Positions 15,579 to 24,540 of a DNA stretch of 64,000 nucleotides are shown here, piece after piece. Each line of letters begins with the position of its first letter. Within the stretch, counting starts at the first letter, position 1. The position numbers and the translations under genes were made by a program. Source of the stretch: an uncultured bacterium (GTDB lineage Bacteria; Verrucomicrobiota; Lentisphaeria; Victivallales; UBA1829); contig CACYHQ010000007.1 in NCBI GenBank assembly GCA_902774245.1, positions 110,041 through 174,040 on the forward strand. The letters run 5' to 3'. A model generated the notes under the pieces. That model did no database searches. It worked only from the letters and a program-made list of their open reading frames with translations, and was not told where the DNA came from.

Positions 15579-16864
15579 ATTGTTTTTACCTCGCGGCATT
15601 CGATCGCTGTCATGGGCAGGCCGACCATGGCCCCCAGGAGCGGATAGCTTGATTTGATTTGGAACGTCATGGCGTTGTGGTTCCAGACCTGAATATGATG
15701 ATCTTCCAGTTTCCCGGTCGAGACCGCCACGCCGACGGAGTATGTGCCGTTCGCCAGCCGCGGCAGGACGAAATGGAACACGACCTCCATTTCGCCGCCT
15801 TCCTCCAGAACCGGGATCGCACCCGGGATGCTGGTGTCGCCCCACAGGTTGATCCCCTCGGGGGAGCGCACACGGAATCCGACCGCGGGCATTTCGAGGC
15901 GTTTCTGCGCCCGGAGCCGGACCGTGAACTTGACGGCTTCGCCGCCGCGCGCCTGACTCATCGTTTCGACGTTGTCGGCGGAGAGGACCGTTTCCAGGAT
16001 GTCCGCGCCGCCTTCGCCGAAGGAGCGTTCATCGGGGAGATACCCGGTCGCTTCGACGGGGGCGCCTTCGCGGAAGTCAGGCTCCATGGGATTCCATTCC
16101 TGTTTCCCGGAGACCTTGATGTCCTGTTTTTCTCCGTAGCAGAGTTCCAGGTAGCGCTCGGTGATCTCGCGCGGCGCGCCGTCGGCGATCAGCCTGGAAT
16201 GGTCCAGCAGGATCGCGCGGGAACAGAGCATGGAGATGATATTGCAGTCGTGACTGACCAGCAGCACTGTTTTGTCCTTGATGTACTCGCGGAGGAACGC
16301 GATGCATTTCTGCGCGAAGTGGAAGTCGCCGACCGCGAAGATCTCGTCCAGCAGCAGGATGTCCGCCTGAAGATAGATGCAGGTGGCAAACGCCAGGCGC
16401 ATCACCATACCGGTGGAATACGTGGAGACCGGCTGGTCGATGAAGTCGCCGATCTCGGCGAACTCGATGATGCCGTCGATCTGGGCTTCGATCTCATGTT
16501 TTTTGAGGCCGCGGGAGTAGCCGGCAGTGTAGATGTTCTGTCTTCCCGTGTCGGACGCGTCGATCCAGCTGCCGAGTTCCAGCAGGGAGGCCACGCGTCC
16601 CTCGATGAAGACCTTCCCGCTCGTCGGATACAACGTCCCGGCGATCATCTGCAGCAGCGTGCTTTTTCCGCTTCCGTTCACGCCCATGACGCCGACGCAT
16701 TCCCCCTTGCGGATTTCCAGGGAGAGCGGCTCCAGCGCGGTAAACCGGTTGCTTTTGAACCGGAACGGGAACAAAAGGTTCCAAAGCAGTTCCTTCCGCG
16801 TCGAGAAACGCGGATACTCCTTGCCGACACCTTCCAGACGGATCACGACTTCTTCAGACGACAT
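15575..16864 (-). CDS. wzt: ABC transporter ATP-binding protein with Wzt-type C-terminal domain (polysaccharide export)
   Basis: A 429-residue ATPase of the O-antigen/teichoic-acid export class. The nucleotide-binding domain has Walker A GVNGSGKST (61-69), signature region YSTGMVMRLAF, Walker B ADILLLDEIFAVGD and the switch His in LLVSHD. The long N-terminal part with TALEPLSLEIRKGE is typical of Wzt/TagH. Residues from about 255 form a beta-rich Wzt C-terminal domain, which in O9a-type systems recognises the chain terminus. A TTG at 16870 is in frame, but AGGAGG 10 bases before the ATG at 16864 favours the latter. It overlaps wzm by 11 bases and the WbsX-RgpF gene by ATGA. Confidence 0.92.
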   Translation of the reverse strand: MSSEEVVIRLEGVGKEYPRFSTRKELLWNLLFPFRFKSNRFTALEPLSLEIRKGECVGVMGVNGSGKSTLLQMIAGTLYPTSGKVFIEGRVASLLELGSWIDASDTGRQNIYTAGYSRGLKKHEIEAQIDGIIEFAEIGDFIDQPVSTYSTGMVMRLAFATCIYLQADILLLDEIFAVGDFHFAQKCIAFLREYIKDKTVLLVSHDCNIISMLCSRAILLDHSRLIADGAPREITERYLELCYGEKQDIKVSGKQEWNPMEPDFREGAPVEATGYLPDERSFGEGGADILETVLSADNVETMSQARGGEAVKFTVRLRAQKRLEMPAVGFRVRSPEGINLWGDTSIPGAIPVLEEGGEMEVVFHFVLPRLANGTYSVGVAVSTGKLEDHHIQVWNHNAMTFQIKSSYPLLGAMVGLPMTAIECREVKTI

Positions 16865-17729
16865 CGGCAAAGCGCCTCCTCAGCCGCATGAAGGTGCAGA
16901 ATCCGAACTGGAAAACGACAAGGCCCGTCAGCCAGGAGGCGGAGATCATGCCCCAGTCCGGTGCGCTCGGCTTGAAAATGACGGTCCGGGTATTGACGAT
17001 GACCGGAGTCAGCGGATTCAGATAGATCGCCCAGCGGTATTGCTCAGGGATTTGGGTTATGTCGTAGAAAACCGGCGTGGAGAAGAACAGGAACAGGATG
17101 ATGATGCCGAGCAGATTCCCCAGGTCGCGGAAGAACAGACCCGCGGCCGAAATGATCCAGCTGCAGCCTGTCGTCAGCAGAAGCAGCGGCAGGGTCGTCA
17201 GCGGCAGATACAGCGGAGCCATCCACGATCCGCCTCCGTGCGTGAACTGCGAGATCAGAAAGATCAGCAGAACCACCACATAGATGATCAGAAAATTCGC
17301 CAAAGCCAGGCTCGGCGACAGAAAATCCAGCGGGAACGGCACGCGTTTGATGATGCCCGTCCGCGAGAGCAGCAGGCTCAGGCTGCCCATCAGGGTTTCG
17401 CTGAATCCGGAGTACAGGATGATGCCCGTGTAGATCACGAGGCCGAAGCTCCAGCGGGACGTGATGTCGGCGTCCGGCCATTTCAGCTTGAAGATTACGC
17501 TGAACATGTACACATAGATCAGCAGGACGCACATCGGCGGGATGAACAGCCAGAAAAAGCCGAGGATGCTGTGCCGGAATTTCGCCAGAATATTATTCCG
17601 CACCATCATGAAAAACAGGCTGTACTGGCGGATCGCCAGATTCACCGGCATCCACGGGTTCAGCGTTTTCCAAACGGGAATGTCCCGGAATATCTCTTCC
17701 ACTGTGTCGTCTGCTCCAAAAACAAACAC
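16854..17729 (-). CDS. wzm: ABC-2 type polysaccharide export permease
   Basis: A 291-residue membrane protein with six helices, the partner of the Wzt ATPase. The N-terminal cytoplasmic amphipathic part (NLAIRQYSLFFMMVRNNILAKFRHSILGFFWLFIPPM) is the ABC-2/Wzm hallmark, as is the late YLNPLTPVIVNTR segment. It moves the undecaprenyl-linked glycan across the inner membrane. The listed start is a GTG at 17729; an alternative GTG at 17702, with GGAG 11 bases upstream, would remove nine residues and is equally plausible. It is the first gene of a seven-gene operon, about 130 bases downstream of a good promoter. Confidence 0.9.
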   Translation of the reverse strand: MFVFGADDTVEEIFRDIPVWKTLNPWMPVNLAIRQYSLFFMMVRNNILAKFRHSILGFFWLFIPPMCVLLIYVYMFSVIFKLKWPDADITSRWSFGLVIYTGIILYSGFSETLMGSLSLLLSRTGIIKRVPFPLDFLSPSLALANFLIIYVVVLLIFLISQFTHGGGSWMAPLYLPLTTLPLLLLTTGCSWIISAAGLFFRDLGNLLGIIILFLFFSTPVFYDITQIPEQYRWAIYLNPLTPVIVNTRTVIFKPSAPDWGMISASWLTGLVVFQFGFCTFMRLRRRFADVV

Positions 17730-17862
17730 GCGCCGCCTGAAAAAGACGCATCAGATGCGACGTGTTTTGTTTCGTTTCGGTCTGCGGTTGCTGTCTTTTT
17801 CCGCGCGGTCCGAAATATGATTTTCGCACAGAAAAAAACACTAGTATAAACTAATACATCAT

Positions 17863-17890
17863 ACTATAGCACGCCGACCCGTTTTTTCAA
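17863..17890 (-). promoter_or_regulatory. promoter for the polysaccharide operon
   Basis: On the minus strand TTGAAA (17885-17890), 16 bases, GC then TATAGT (17863-17868). It leaves a long AT-rich leader of about 130 bases before wzm. Confidence 0.6.
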
Positions 17891-17998
17891 GCATGAATCG
17901 GGCTTTTCCAGACGATTTGTCTGTTTTATTTTTTGACAAAAAAAGAGGATGCCGGAATGTCTTTCCGTAAAAAAGGAACGGATACGGTGCGGATCGTC

Positions 17999-19060
17999 TC
18001 AGCCGAGGCGGCTGTTCTTCGCGAGGAGCAGAAGGTCGGCGAGGACGATGGCGGTCATGGCCTCGACGACCGGGACCATGCGCGGCACGAGGCACGGGTC
18101 GTGGCGTCCGGGCGTGGAGATCTCGGCGGGCGCGCCGTCGCGGTCTATCGTCTTCTGTGGACGGTTGATGGACGCCGTGGGCTTGACGGCGCAACGGAAG
18201 GAGAAGACGTCGCCGTTGGAAATGCCGCCGAGAACGCCGCCCGCGTTGTTGGTCGCGAACTTGCCGCCGGGCAGGATTGGGTCGTTGTGCACGCTGCCGC
18301 GCATCGCGGCCGCGTCGAAGCCCGCCCCGAACTCAATCCCCTTCACGCCGCCGATGGAGAGGATGGCGTGCGCGGTAAGCGCGTCCAGCTTGTCGAAAAC
18401 GGGTTCGCCGAGTCCGGCCGGAAGCCCGAGCGCTTCGCAGAGGATGACGCCGCCGACGCTGTCATTGTCTGCGCGCGTGGCGTTGACGGCATCGGCCATG
18501 CGTACCGCGACCTCGGCGTCCGGCGCGCGGACGGGATTGAGTTCGACCTGGTCCCAGTCGATATTCTGTGCCTTGATCCCGGCAATCTCAAGCGCACAGG
18601 CGCGGACGGTCACGCCATGCCGGACGAGGAGCTGTTTCGCGATGGCTCCGGCGGCGACCCGTGCGACGGTTTCGCGTCCCGAGGTGCGTCCGCCTCCGCG
18701 CGCGTCGCGGAATCCGAACTTCCGTTCCCACGCATAATCGGCATGTCCGGGGCGGAACAGGTTGGCGATGGAATCGTAGTCGGCGCTGTGCTGGTTCGTG
18801 TTGCGGAAGAGGATTGCGATCGGCGCGCCGGTCGCGACGCCGTTCAGAATGCCGGAAAGGATTTCGGGTTCGTCTGCCTCCTGACGTGGCGTGGTCATGC
18901 CGGACTGACCTGGCCTGCGGCGCACGAGTTCGGATTTCAGGGCGTTGAGATCGAGCGGAAGTCCGGCGGGGACGCCGTCGACGACGCATCCGAGCGCGGC
19001 TCCGTGGGATTCGCCGAAGGTTGTGACGCGGAACAGGGTGCCGAAGGTGTTGGAGCTCAT
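17999..19060 (-). CDS. aroC: chorismate synthase
   Basis: A 353-residue enzyme that removes phosphate from 5-enolpyruvylshikimate 3-phosphate to give chorismate, using reduced FMN. Family signatures are GESHGAALGCVVDGVPAGLPL near the N-terminus, RRRPGQSGMTTPRQE, FRPGHADYAWERKFGFRDARGGGRTSGRET, and the C-terminal GGISNGD and RHDPCLVPRMVPVVEAM. Length is typical. Its ATG overlaps the stop of the chorismate mutase-shikimate kinase gene (ATGA). It is the last gene of a three-gene aromatic amino acid operon. Confidence 0.96.
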   Translation of the reverse strand: MSSNTFGTLFRVTTFGESHGAALGCVVDGVPAGLPLDLNALKSELVRRRPGQSGMTTPRQEADEPEILSGILNGVATGAPIAILFRNTNQHSADYDSIANLFRPGHADYAWERKFGFRDARGGGRTSGRETVARVAAGAIAKQLLVRHGVTVRACALEIAGIKAQNIDWDQVELNPVRAPDAEVAVRMADAVNATRADNDSVGGVILCEALGLPAGLGEPVFDKLDALTAHAILSIGGVKGIEFGAGFDAAAMRGSVHNDPILPGGKFATNNAGGVLGGISNGDVFSFRCAVKPTASINRPQKTIDRDGAPAEISTPGRHDPCLVPRMVPVVEAMTAIVLADLLLLAKNSRLG

Positions 19061-19890
19061 TTTGAATTCACTTTCGATTCAAGGACGGTAAGCATGCGGT
19101 CGACCGCTTCCTCCACGGGGAGAACTTGCGGAAGTTCGAGCACGGCGTCGGCTGCCGCGCGGTAGACCGGACGGCGGGCGTCGCAGATGCGGCTGAACTC
19201 GCCGAACGGATCGGCTTTGTCCGCCAGGAACGGCGGGAAGCCTTCGCGTGCCATGCGTTCGAACGCCGTGGGGACGGGGACGTCCATCCAGACGATGAGG
19301 CCGAGCGCGTGCAGGTCGTCGGGTGTGAGGAACGGATTGGAGACCACGCCGCCGCCGAGCGCGACGACCGCGCGTTGAGGTGCCGACGCGATGAACCCGC
19401 GGACGGTTTCCGCCTCAAGTTCGCGGAAACGCGTTTCGCCGACTTCCTTGTAGAGCGCACGGACAGGCTTGCCCACGTCGGCTTCGAGCAGGTCATCAGT
19501 GTCGAAGAATTGAACGTTCAGCGCCTTCGCGAGCGCGATGCCGAGGCAGGATTTGCCGCAGTGTTTGATGCCGCAGAGCGCGACGCGGCGACTAAGTTTC
19601 GAGTTCAGGATGCGGACGCGCTGCCGCGAACAGCTGATCGCGATGATCGTGCGGAAGAGCCGTTCCGCATCGTCTGCGAATTCAGGCGGGACCGAGGCGC
19701 GGATCCTGTCGAGGATGATGTGTTCGCGTCCGGGACGGCTCACAGGCGTGTTCGCGGCGAGCTTGGAATCGGCGATCTGCTCCGCGGTCCGCATGCGGCG
19801 GATGAACGCCGGAAGCAGTTCCGCGTCGATCGCGTCGATTTCGCCCCGGAGCGTGTCGAGCTGTGCCGGATTGTGCGGATCGTCAGGCAT
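19057..19890 (-). CDS. fused chorismate mutase (AroQ type) and shikimate kinase
   Basis: A 277-residue bifunctional protein. Residues 10-95 look like an AroQ chorismate mutase: LDTLRGEIDAIDAELLPAFI, KLAANTPVSRPGREHIILDRI. Residues 101-277 are a shikimate kinase with the P-loop GIKHCGKS (107-114), the acidic shikimate-site FFDTDDLLE (D130, D132), FRELEAETV, and the glycine-rich ALGGGVV (178-183). The P-loop wording (KHCGKS rather than MGSGKS/T) is unusual but keeps the G-x4-GKS spacing. Shikimate kinase makes shikimate 3-phosphate; chorismate mutase makes prephenate. The two steps flank the EPSP and chorismate synthase steps. It sits between DAHP synthase and chorismate synthase, with ATGA overlap to aroC. 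Confidence 0.88.
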   Translation of the reverse strand: MPDDPHNPAQLDTLRGEIDAIDAELLPAFIRRMRTAEQIADSKLAANTPVSRPGREHIILDRIRASVPPEFADDAERLFRTIIAISCSRQRVRILNSKLSRRVALCGIKHCGKSCLGIALAKALNVQFFDTDDLLEADVGKPVRALYKEVGETRFRELEAETVRGFIASAPQRAVVALGGGVVSNPFLTPDDLHALGLIVWMDVPVPTAFERMAREGFPPFLADKADPFGEFSRICDARRPVYRAAADAVLELPQVLPVEEAVDRMLTVLESKVNSK

Positions 19891-19899
19891 GAAAACGCC

Positions 19900-20919
19900 T
19901 CAGGCCTTAATCTGGCAGCGGAACGGCAGGATGTGGCGGATCTTCTCCATGAGGTCGTCGAAGACCGGCGGCGTGATCGACTGTGCGCCGTCGCACAGCG
20001 CGCAGGACGGGTTGTTGTGGACTTCCACGATGATGCCGTCCGCTCCGGCGGCCGCGGCCGCGAGGGAGAGAGGCGCGACGAAGCGCGCGATGCCCGCCGC
20101 GTGGCTCGGGTCGACGATCACGGGCAGGTGGGAGAGCGTCTTCAGCGCCGGAATGGCGGAGATGTCGAGCGTGTTGCGCGTGTAAGTCTCGAATGTGCGG
20201 ATGCCGCGTTCGCAGAGGATCACGTTCTGGTTGCCGGATGCCATGATGTATTCGGCGCTCATGAGGAGTTCCTGGTAGGTGTTCGCGAGGCCGCGTTTGA
20301 GCAGGATCGGCTTGTCGCATTTCCCGATCTGCTTCAGCAGCTCGAAGTTCTGCATGTTGCGCGCGCCGATCTGGATTACGTCCACGTCGGCGAAGAGGTC
20401 GAGCTGGGAGAGATCCATCAGCTCGGTCACGATCGGCAGCCCGGTCGCCTTTTTCGCCTTCAGGAGCAGTTTCAGCCCCTCGGCGCGGAGCCCCTGGAAG
20501 GAGTAGGGGGACGTGCGCGGCTTGAACGCGCCGCCGCGGAGCATGTCCGCGCCGGACTTCTTCACACTTTCGGCGATGCCGATGATCTGTTCCTCGCTCT
20601 CGACGGAGCAGGGGCCCGCGATGACCGCGAATCCGCCGCCGCCGATCTTCACGCCGCCCGATCCGACCTTCACGACCGTGTCGAGCGGATGGAACTTGCG
20701 GTTGGCGTTCTTGAACGGTTCCTGGATGCGCTTTACGTCGTCGACGATGTCGAACTGCTTGATGATGTCGAGGTCGATGTGCGAGGTGTCGCCGATGAGC
20801 CCGATGATGGTCTGCTGGATGCCTTCGCTGATGTGGAGCGTGACGTTCTGTTTGGTGAGCCAGTCTTTCAGTGCGTCGAACTGCGCCGCATCGGCGTTTT
20901 CTTTCAAAATGATGATCAT
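19900..20919 (-). CDS. aroF: 3-deoxy-7-phosphoheptulonate (DAHP) synthase
   Basis: A 339-residue DAHP synthase of the type with an N-terminal ferredoxin-like regulatory domain (about 1-67, MIIILKENADAAQFDAL...), as in Thermotoga and many Firmicutes. The barrel has AGPCSVESEEQI (101-112), RGGAFKPRTSPYSFQGL, LPIVTELMD, IQIGARNMQNFELLK, PILLKRGLA, CERGIRTFETYTRNTLDIS, and VDPSHAAGIARFV. It condenses PEP and erythrose 4-phosphate as the entry to the shikimate pathway. I place the start at the ATG at 20919 because the regulatory domain begins there. The open frame upstream includes the promoter. It is the first gene of the aro operon. Confidence 0.95.
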   Translation of the reverse strand: MIIILKENADAAQFDALKDWLTKQNVTLHISEGIQQTIIGLIGDTSHIDLDIIKQFDIVDDVKRIQEPFKNANRKFHPLDTVVKVGSGGVKIGGGGFAVIAGPCSVESEEQIIGIAESVKKSGADMLRGGAFKPRTSPYSFQGLRAEGLKLLLKAKKATGLPIVTELMDLSQLDLFADVDVIQIGARNMQNFELLKQIGKCDKPILLKRGLANTYQELLMSAEYIMASGNQNVILCERGIRTFETYTRNTLDISAIPALKTLSHLPVIVDPSHAAGIARFVAPLSLAAAAAGADGIIVEVHNNPSCALCDGAQSITPPVFDDLMEKIRHILPFRCQIKA

Positions 20920-20990
20920 GGTACGGAAAACCTGTCTGTTGGGGGACCGGAAACGCGGCCCGGAGTGTTTTTTGATAAAAATCCGTAGAT

Positions 20991-21019
20991 AAAATAGCAC
21001 GGTTCGGGCGATATTTCAA
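20991..21019 (-). promoter_or_regulatory. promoter for the aro operon
   Basis: Minus strand: TTGAAA (21014-21019), 17 bases, GC then TATTTT (20991-20996), about 70 bases upstream of the DAHP synthase ATG. Confidence 0.5.
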
Positions 21020-21144
21020 GGGCGCGCGTGTAATTTGTGTAAATGAAAAAAGATAAAAACGGGCTAGCTGTTTGAAAACTGAAACATTTTACGGCCCGGA
21101 ACGGATTCTCCGGCGTTTTTTTGTGGATTTTTGCGCTGTTTTTT

Positions 21145-21173
21145 TTGAAAATGGAGAAAAACGGTAGTATATT
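21145..21173 (+). promoter_or_regulatory. promoter for gdhA
   Basis: TTGAAA (21145-21150), 17 bases, TATATT (21168-21173), followed by a 40-base leader and the SD CAGGAG before the ATG. Confidence 0.55.
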
Positions 21174-21210
21174 ATTGGATAACGTAATCCTAAACACAAT
21201 ACAGGAGTAA

Positions 21211-22575
<1,365 letters not shown>

Positions 22576-22584
22576 TCGCCGGTC

Positions 22585-22679
22585 ATACGTTCCGAACGGT
22601 CGGCCGGTCAGTTCTTTTGACCGCGCGACTGCAAAGAAATCCCGCCCGGAGTTCCCGCAACGGAGCTCCGGGCTTTTTG
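22585..22679 (+). repeat. copy 1 of a duplicated 95-nt two-hairpin element (gdhA 3' region)
   Basis: Begins ATACGTTCCGAACGGTCGG and ends in a terminator hairpin. Hairpin 1 is CGGTCA (22605-22610), loop, TGACCG (22618-22623). An almost invariant linker GCAAAGAAATCCCG follows, then hairpin 2. Copy 2 lies at 23308-23401. Differences are confined to the hairpin loops, one extra base pair in stem 1 and a linker base, so the structure is kept. It could be a 3'-UTR-derived RNA or simply a duplicated terminator region. Confidence 0.75.
22645..22679 (+). terminator. intrinsic terminator after gdhA
   Basis: CCCGGAGTTCC pairs with GGAGCTCCGGG (one G-T wobble) around a short loop, followed by CTTTTTG. 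It is the 3' hairpin of the duplicated element. Confidence 0.8.
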
Positions 22680-22703
22680 CAGTTTATTTCATAGAATAGC
22701 GAT

Positions 22704-22731
22704 TTGATTTTTCCGAAACGTATGATATAGT
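22704..22731 (+). promoter_or_regulatory. promoter for the hypothetical gene at 22828
   Basis: TTGATT (22704-22709), 16 bases, TATAGT (22726-22731), leaving a leader of about 90 bases. Confidence 0.45.
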
Positions 22732-22827
22732 AGAGTTGGAACGAATGCCGCTCTCAAAAAATGGGACGCGGTGCGTCCCGAATTGAGCTTGGACCATAAC
22801 CCGAACCCGAATCTGTTTCTATAAACA

Positions 22828-23286
22828 ATGTTTAAGAAAAACGATTTCTTTTACGCCAACGGCATTACCCCGGAGGAAAAGGAGTTTTATTTCCCGAAAC
22901 AGGAAAAAATCGTTTTGCCTCCGAAGCCGAATGCCACGTTGTCGGACAAGTTCTGGGACTGGATTTTCGATTTGGTGAATCCGGATTTCCTGCGGCCGGA
23001 AGGGTGTGTTTTCCACTGGCATTGCAACAGAAAATACCAGCTGAAGAAAAAAATCTGGCGTATTCTGCTTTATACCAAGCCGGAATACGACAGAGGAATG
23101 AAACAATGGAACGTCGGGGTCATTGGGGAAACGGAAAAATACATCCGCTTGAAAAAGGAAACGGGAAGAATCACAATCGAAGATATCGCGGCGCTGTTTC
23201 GAGGCGAAGAATGGAGACAGGAAACGGATCTGACGCTGCGGGAATTCTTTGCGCAACTGACCAAATCGGAAAAACAGGACGATTAG
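22828..23286 (+). CDS. hypothetical protein flanked by the duplicated element
   Basis: A 152-residue soluble protein of unknown family, rich in Lys, Glu, Phe and Trp (for example LSDKFWDWIFDLVNPDFL, HWHCNRKYQLKKKIWRILL). No signal peptide or membrane helix is visible. It starts with ATG at 22828, with no clear ribosome-binding site. The gene plus its own promoter sits between two copies of a 95-nt intergenic element, as though inserted or duplicated with that element. Base composition is noticeably more AT-rich than gdhA. No function can be proposed. Confidence 0.65.
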   Translation: MFKKNDFFYANGITPEEKEFYFPKQEKIVLPPKPNATLSDKFWDWIFDLVNPDFLRPEGCVFHWHCNRKYQLKKKIWRILLYTKPEYDRGMKQWNVGVIGETEKYIRLKKETGRITIEDIAALFRGEEWRQETDLTLREFFAQLTKSEKQDD

Positions 23287-23307
23287 TGCGGCGCTGCCGC
23301 ACATGAT

Positions 23308-23401
23308 ATACGTTCCGAACGGTCGGCCGGTCGAGCATTCGACCGCGCGGCTGCAAAGAAATCCCGCCCGGAGTTCCCTCAGTGGAGCTCCGGGCTTTTT
23401 G
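23308..23401 (+). repeat. copy 2 of the duplicated two-hairpin element
   Basis: Hairpin 1 is CGGTCGA (23328-23334) with TCGACCG (23339-23345), one base pair longer than in copy 1 with both partners changed together. The linker GCAAAGAAATCCCGCCCGGAG is shared with copy 1 to the base. It ends in the terminator hairpin of the gene at 22828. Confidence 0.75.
23366..23401 (+). terminator. intrinsic terminator after the hypothetical gene
   Basis: Same CCCGGAGTTCC/GGAGCTCCGGG stem as after gdhA with a different loop (CTCAGT versus CGCAAC), followed by CTTTTTG. Confidence 0.8.
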
Positions 23402-23452
23402 TCGCCCGTGCAGTTTTTTTTGATTGCTCATAAAAAAAAGTAACAGAAACGC

Positions 23453-23480
23453 TTGACAACAAAAAAAGGCATGCTATAGT
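23453..23480 (+). promoter_or_regulatory. promoter for the lipoprotein cluster
   Basis: Consensus TTGACA (23453-23458), 16 bases, GC then TATAGT (23475-23480). This is the best match to the sigma70 consensus in the window. Confidence 0.65.
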
Positions 23481-23544
23481 AGTACCGTATCAAACATTGA
23501 AATACTTCCCTCAGTTCGAACGAGCGGAAATGGAGAGTGATGCC

Positions 23545-24540
23545 GTGAACGAAAAAGCCAAACGTCTCCTGTTCATCTGCGCCGCAGTGCTTGCGTTATG
23601 CAGTCTCATTTGCTCCTGCACGACTTCCTACGGCGAGATCGTCTACAAAATACAGTACACGCCCGCGAACGGCGGAACCGCGTCGGAATCCGAGCTGAAA
23701 AACGTCTTTTCGGACTACTTTACCCAAACAACGTCACTCGGCATCTTCGAGGCGCCGGATTATTCCGACTGGAACAGGGGCACGACCTTCGCGCCGAGTC
23801 GTTTCAGACTTGATGACGCTCTCGAAAATGAAGGACAATATCTGCTGAAGGAATCGTTCGAGGGGCGGCATCTTCACGAAAACCCGAAAGTCGAGATGAG
23901 TTTCTGTTTCTTCCCGCAGGAAAACACGCTTTTCCTGCGTTACAGCTGGAATTCGCGCCACGGCGTGGACGGGAAAAAGATCTCCGACGAGGCGATCCTC
24001 GACCTCAACGAGCAAATAAAGAACACCATGCGGAGCAAAGGATACACGGTCGACCGGCTTGTTCTGTACAACAGAGAACAGGCGGAGGGAGATGATCCCG
24101 ATTACAAGGTCGCGGAATTCTTCGTAAAAACGAGCTCCGGGAAAGCTCCGTCCGAACTCGAACTGAAAAAAGCGCTGGAAAGCGAGTTCTTTTTCCCGAT
24201 CGCGATCAAGGTCAGGAACCGGGAAATGAAGATCGACGATTTCTGCATGTACGACATTTTCCGCCGCTGCGTGATCCTCTACAACAGACGGACGGGAGTC
24301 GTTCGGCTGGTCGACACGTTCCAGGGGAACACGAACAACTCCGAGCTGCTTGCTTCGGCCCTGAAGCGGAACCGTTATTCCGTGATTGATATCCCGGACA
24401 GGACCGTGAGCGAGAGCGGAACGGTGCGGAAAATGCTCGGCAAAGAAGCCTTCCGGTTCCTGTACTTCAATGCTCTCGGCCCTGACGGTGACTACTGGGA
24501 AGAAAGCATCCTGAACTATGTGGTGTCTTTCGATGAATAA
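23545..24540 (+). CDS. putative lipoprotein, two-lobed paralogue family, copy 1
   Basis: A 331-residue secreted protein. Start GTG 23545 is chosen because GGAGAG lies seven bases upstream and it places a signal peptide at once: KAKRLLFICAAVLALCSLICSC, with a lipobox-like ICSC. The mature part begins TTSYGEIVYKIQY, the family hallmark. Two internal halves look related: ASESELKNVFSDYF in the first and PSELELKKALESEFF in the second, each followed by an RF...L/ILY strand pair and a terminal GY/RY-x-V motif. I do not recognise the family. Copies 2 and 3 follow in tandem; this is the most diverged of the three. Localisation is probably an outer- or inner-membrane lipid anchor. Confidence 0.75.
   Translation: MNEKAKRLLFICAAVLALCSLICSCTTSYGEIVYKIQYTPANGGTASESELKNVFSDYFTQTTSLGIFEAPDYSDWNRGTTFAPSRFRLDDALENEGQYLLKESFEGRHLHENPKVEMSFCFFPQENTLFLRYSWNSRHGVDGKKISDEAILDLNEQIKNTMRSKGYTVDRLVLYNREQAEGDDPDYKVAEFFVKTSSGKAPSELELKKALESEFFFPIAIKVRNREMKIDDFCMYDIFRRCVILYNRRTGVVRLVDTFQGNTNNSELLASALKRNRYSVIDIPDRTVSESGTVRKMLGKEAFRFLYFNALGPDGDYWEESILNYVVSFDE

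Noticed and set aside
15579..15845. 89-codon N-terminal extension of the WbsX-RgpF protein
   Set aside because: It lies entirely inside the wzt gene in another frame and lacks a ribosome-binding site; the ATGA start at 15578 is preferred.
17930..17998. Terminator for the aro operon downstream of aroC
   Set aside because: T-runs are present on the minus strand, but I could find only a five-base stem, too weak to list.
19126..20988. A 620-codon plus-strand open frame across the aro operon
   Set aside because: Same shadow character; the minus strand carries clear DAHP synthase and shikimate kinase.
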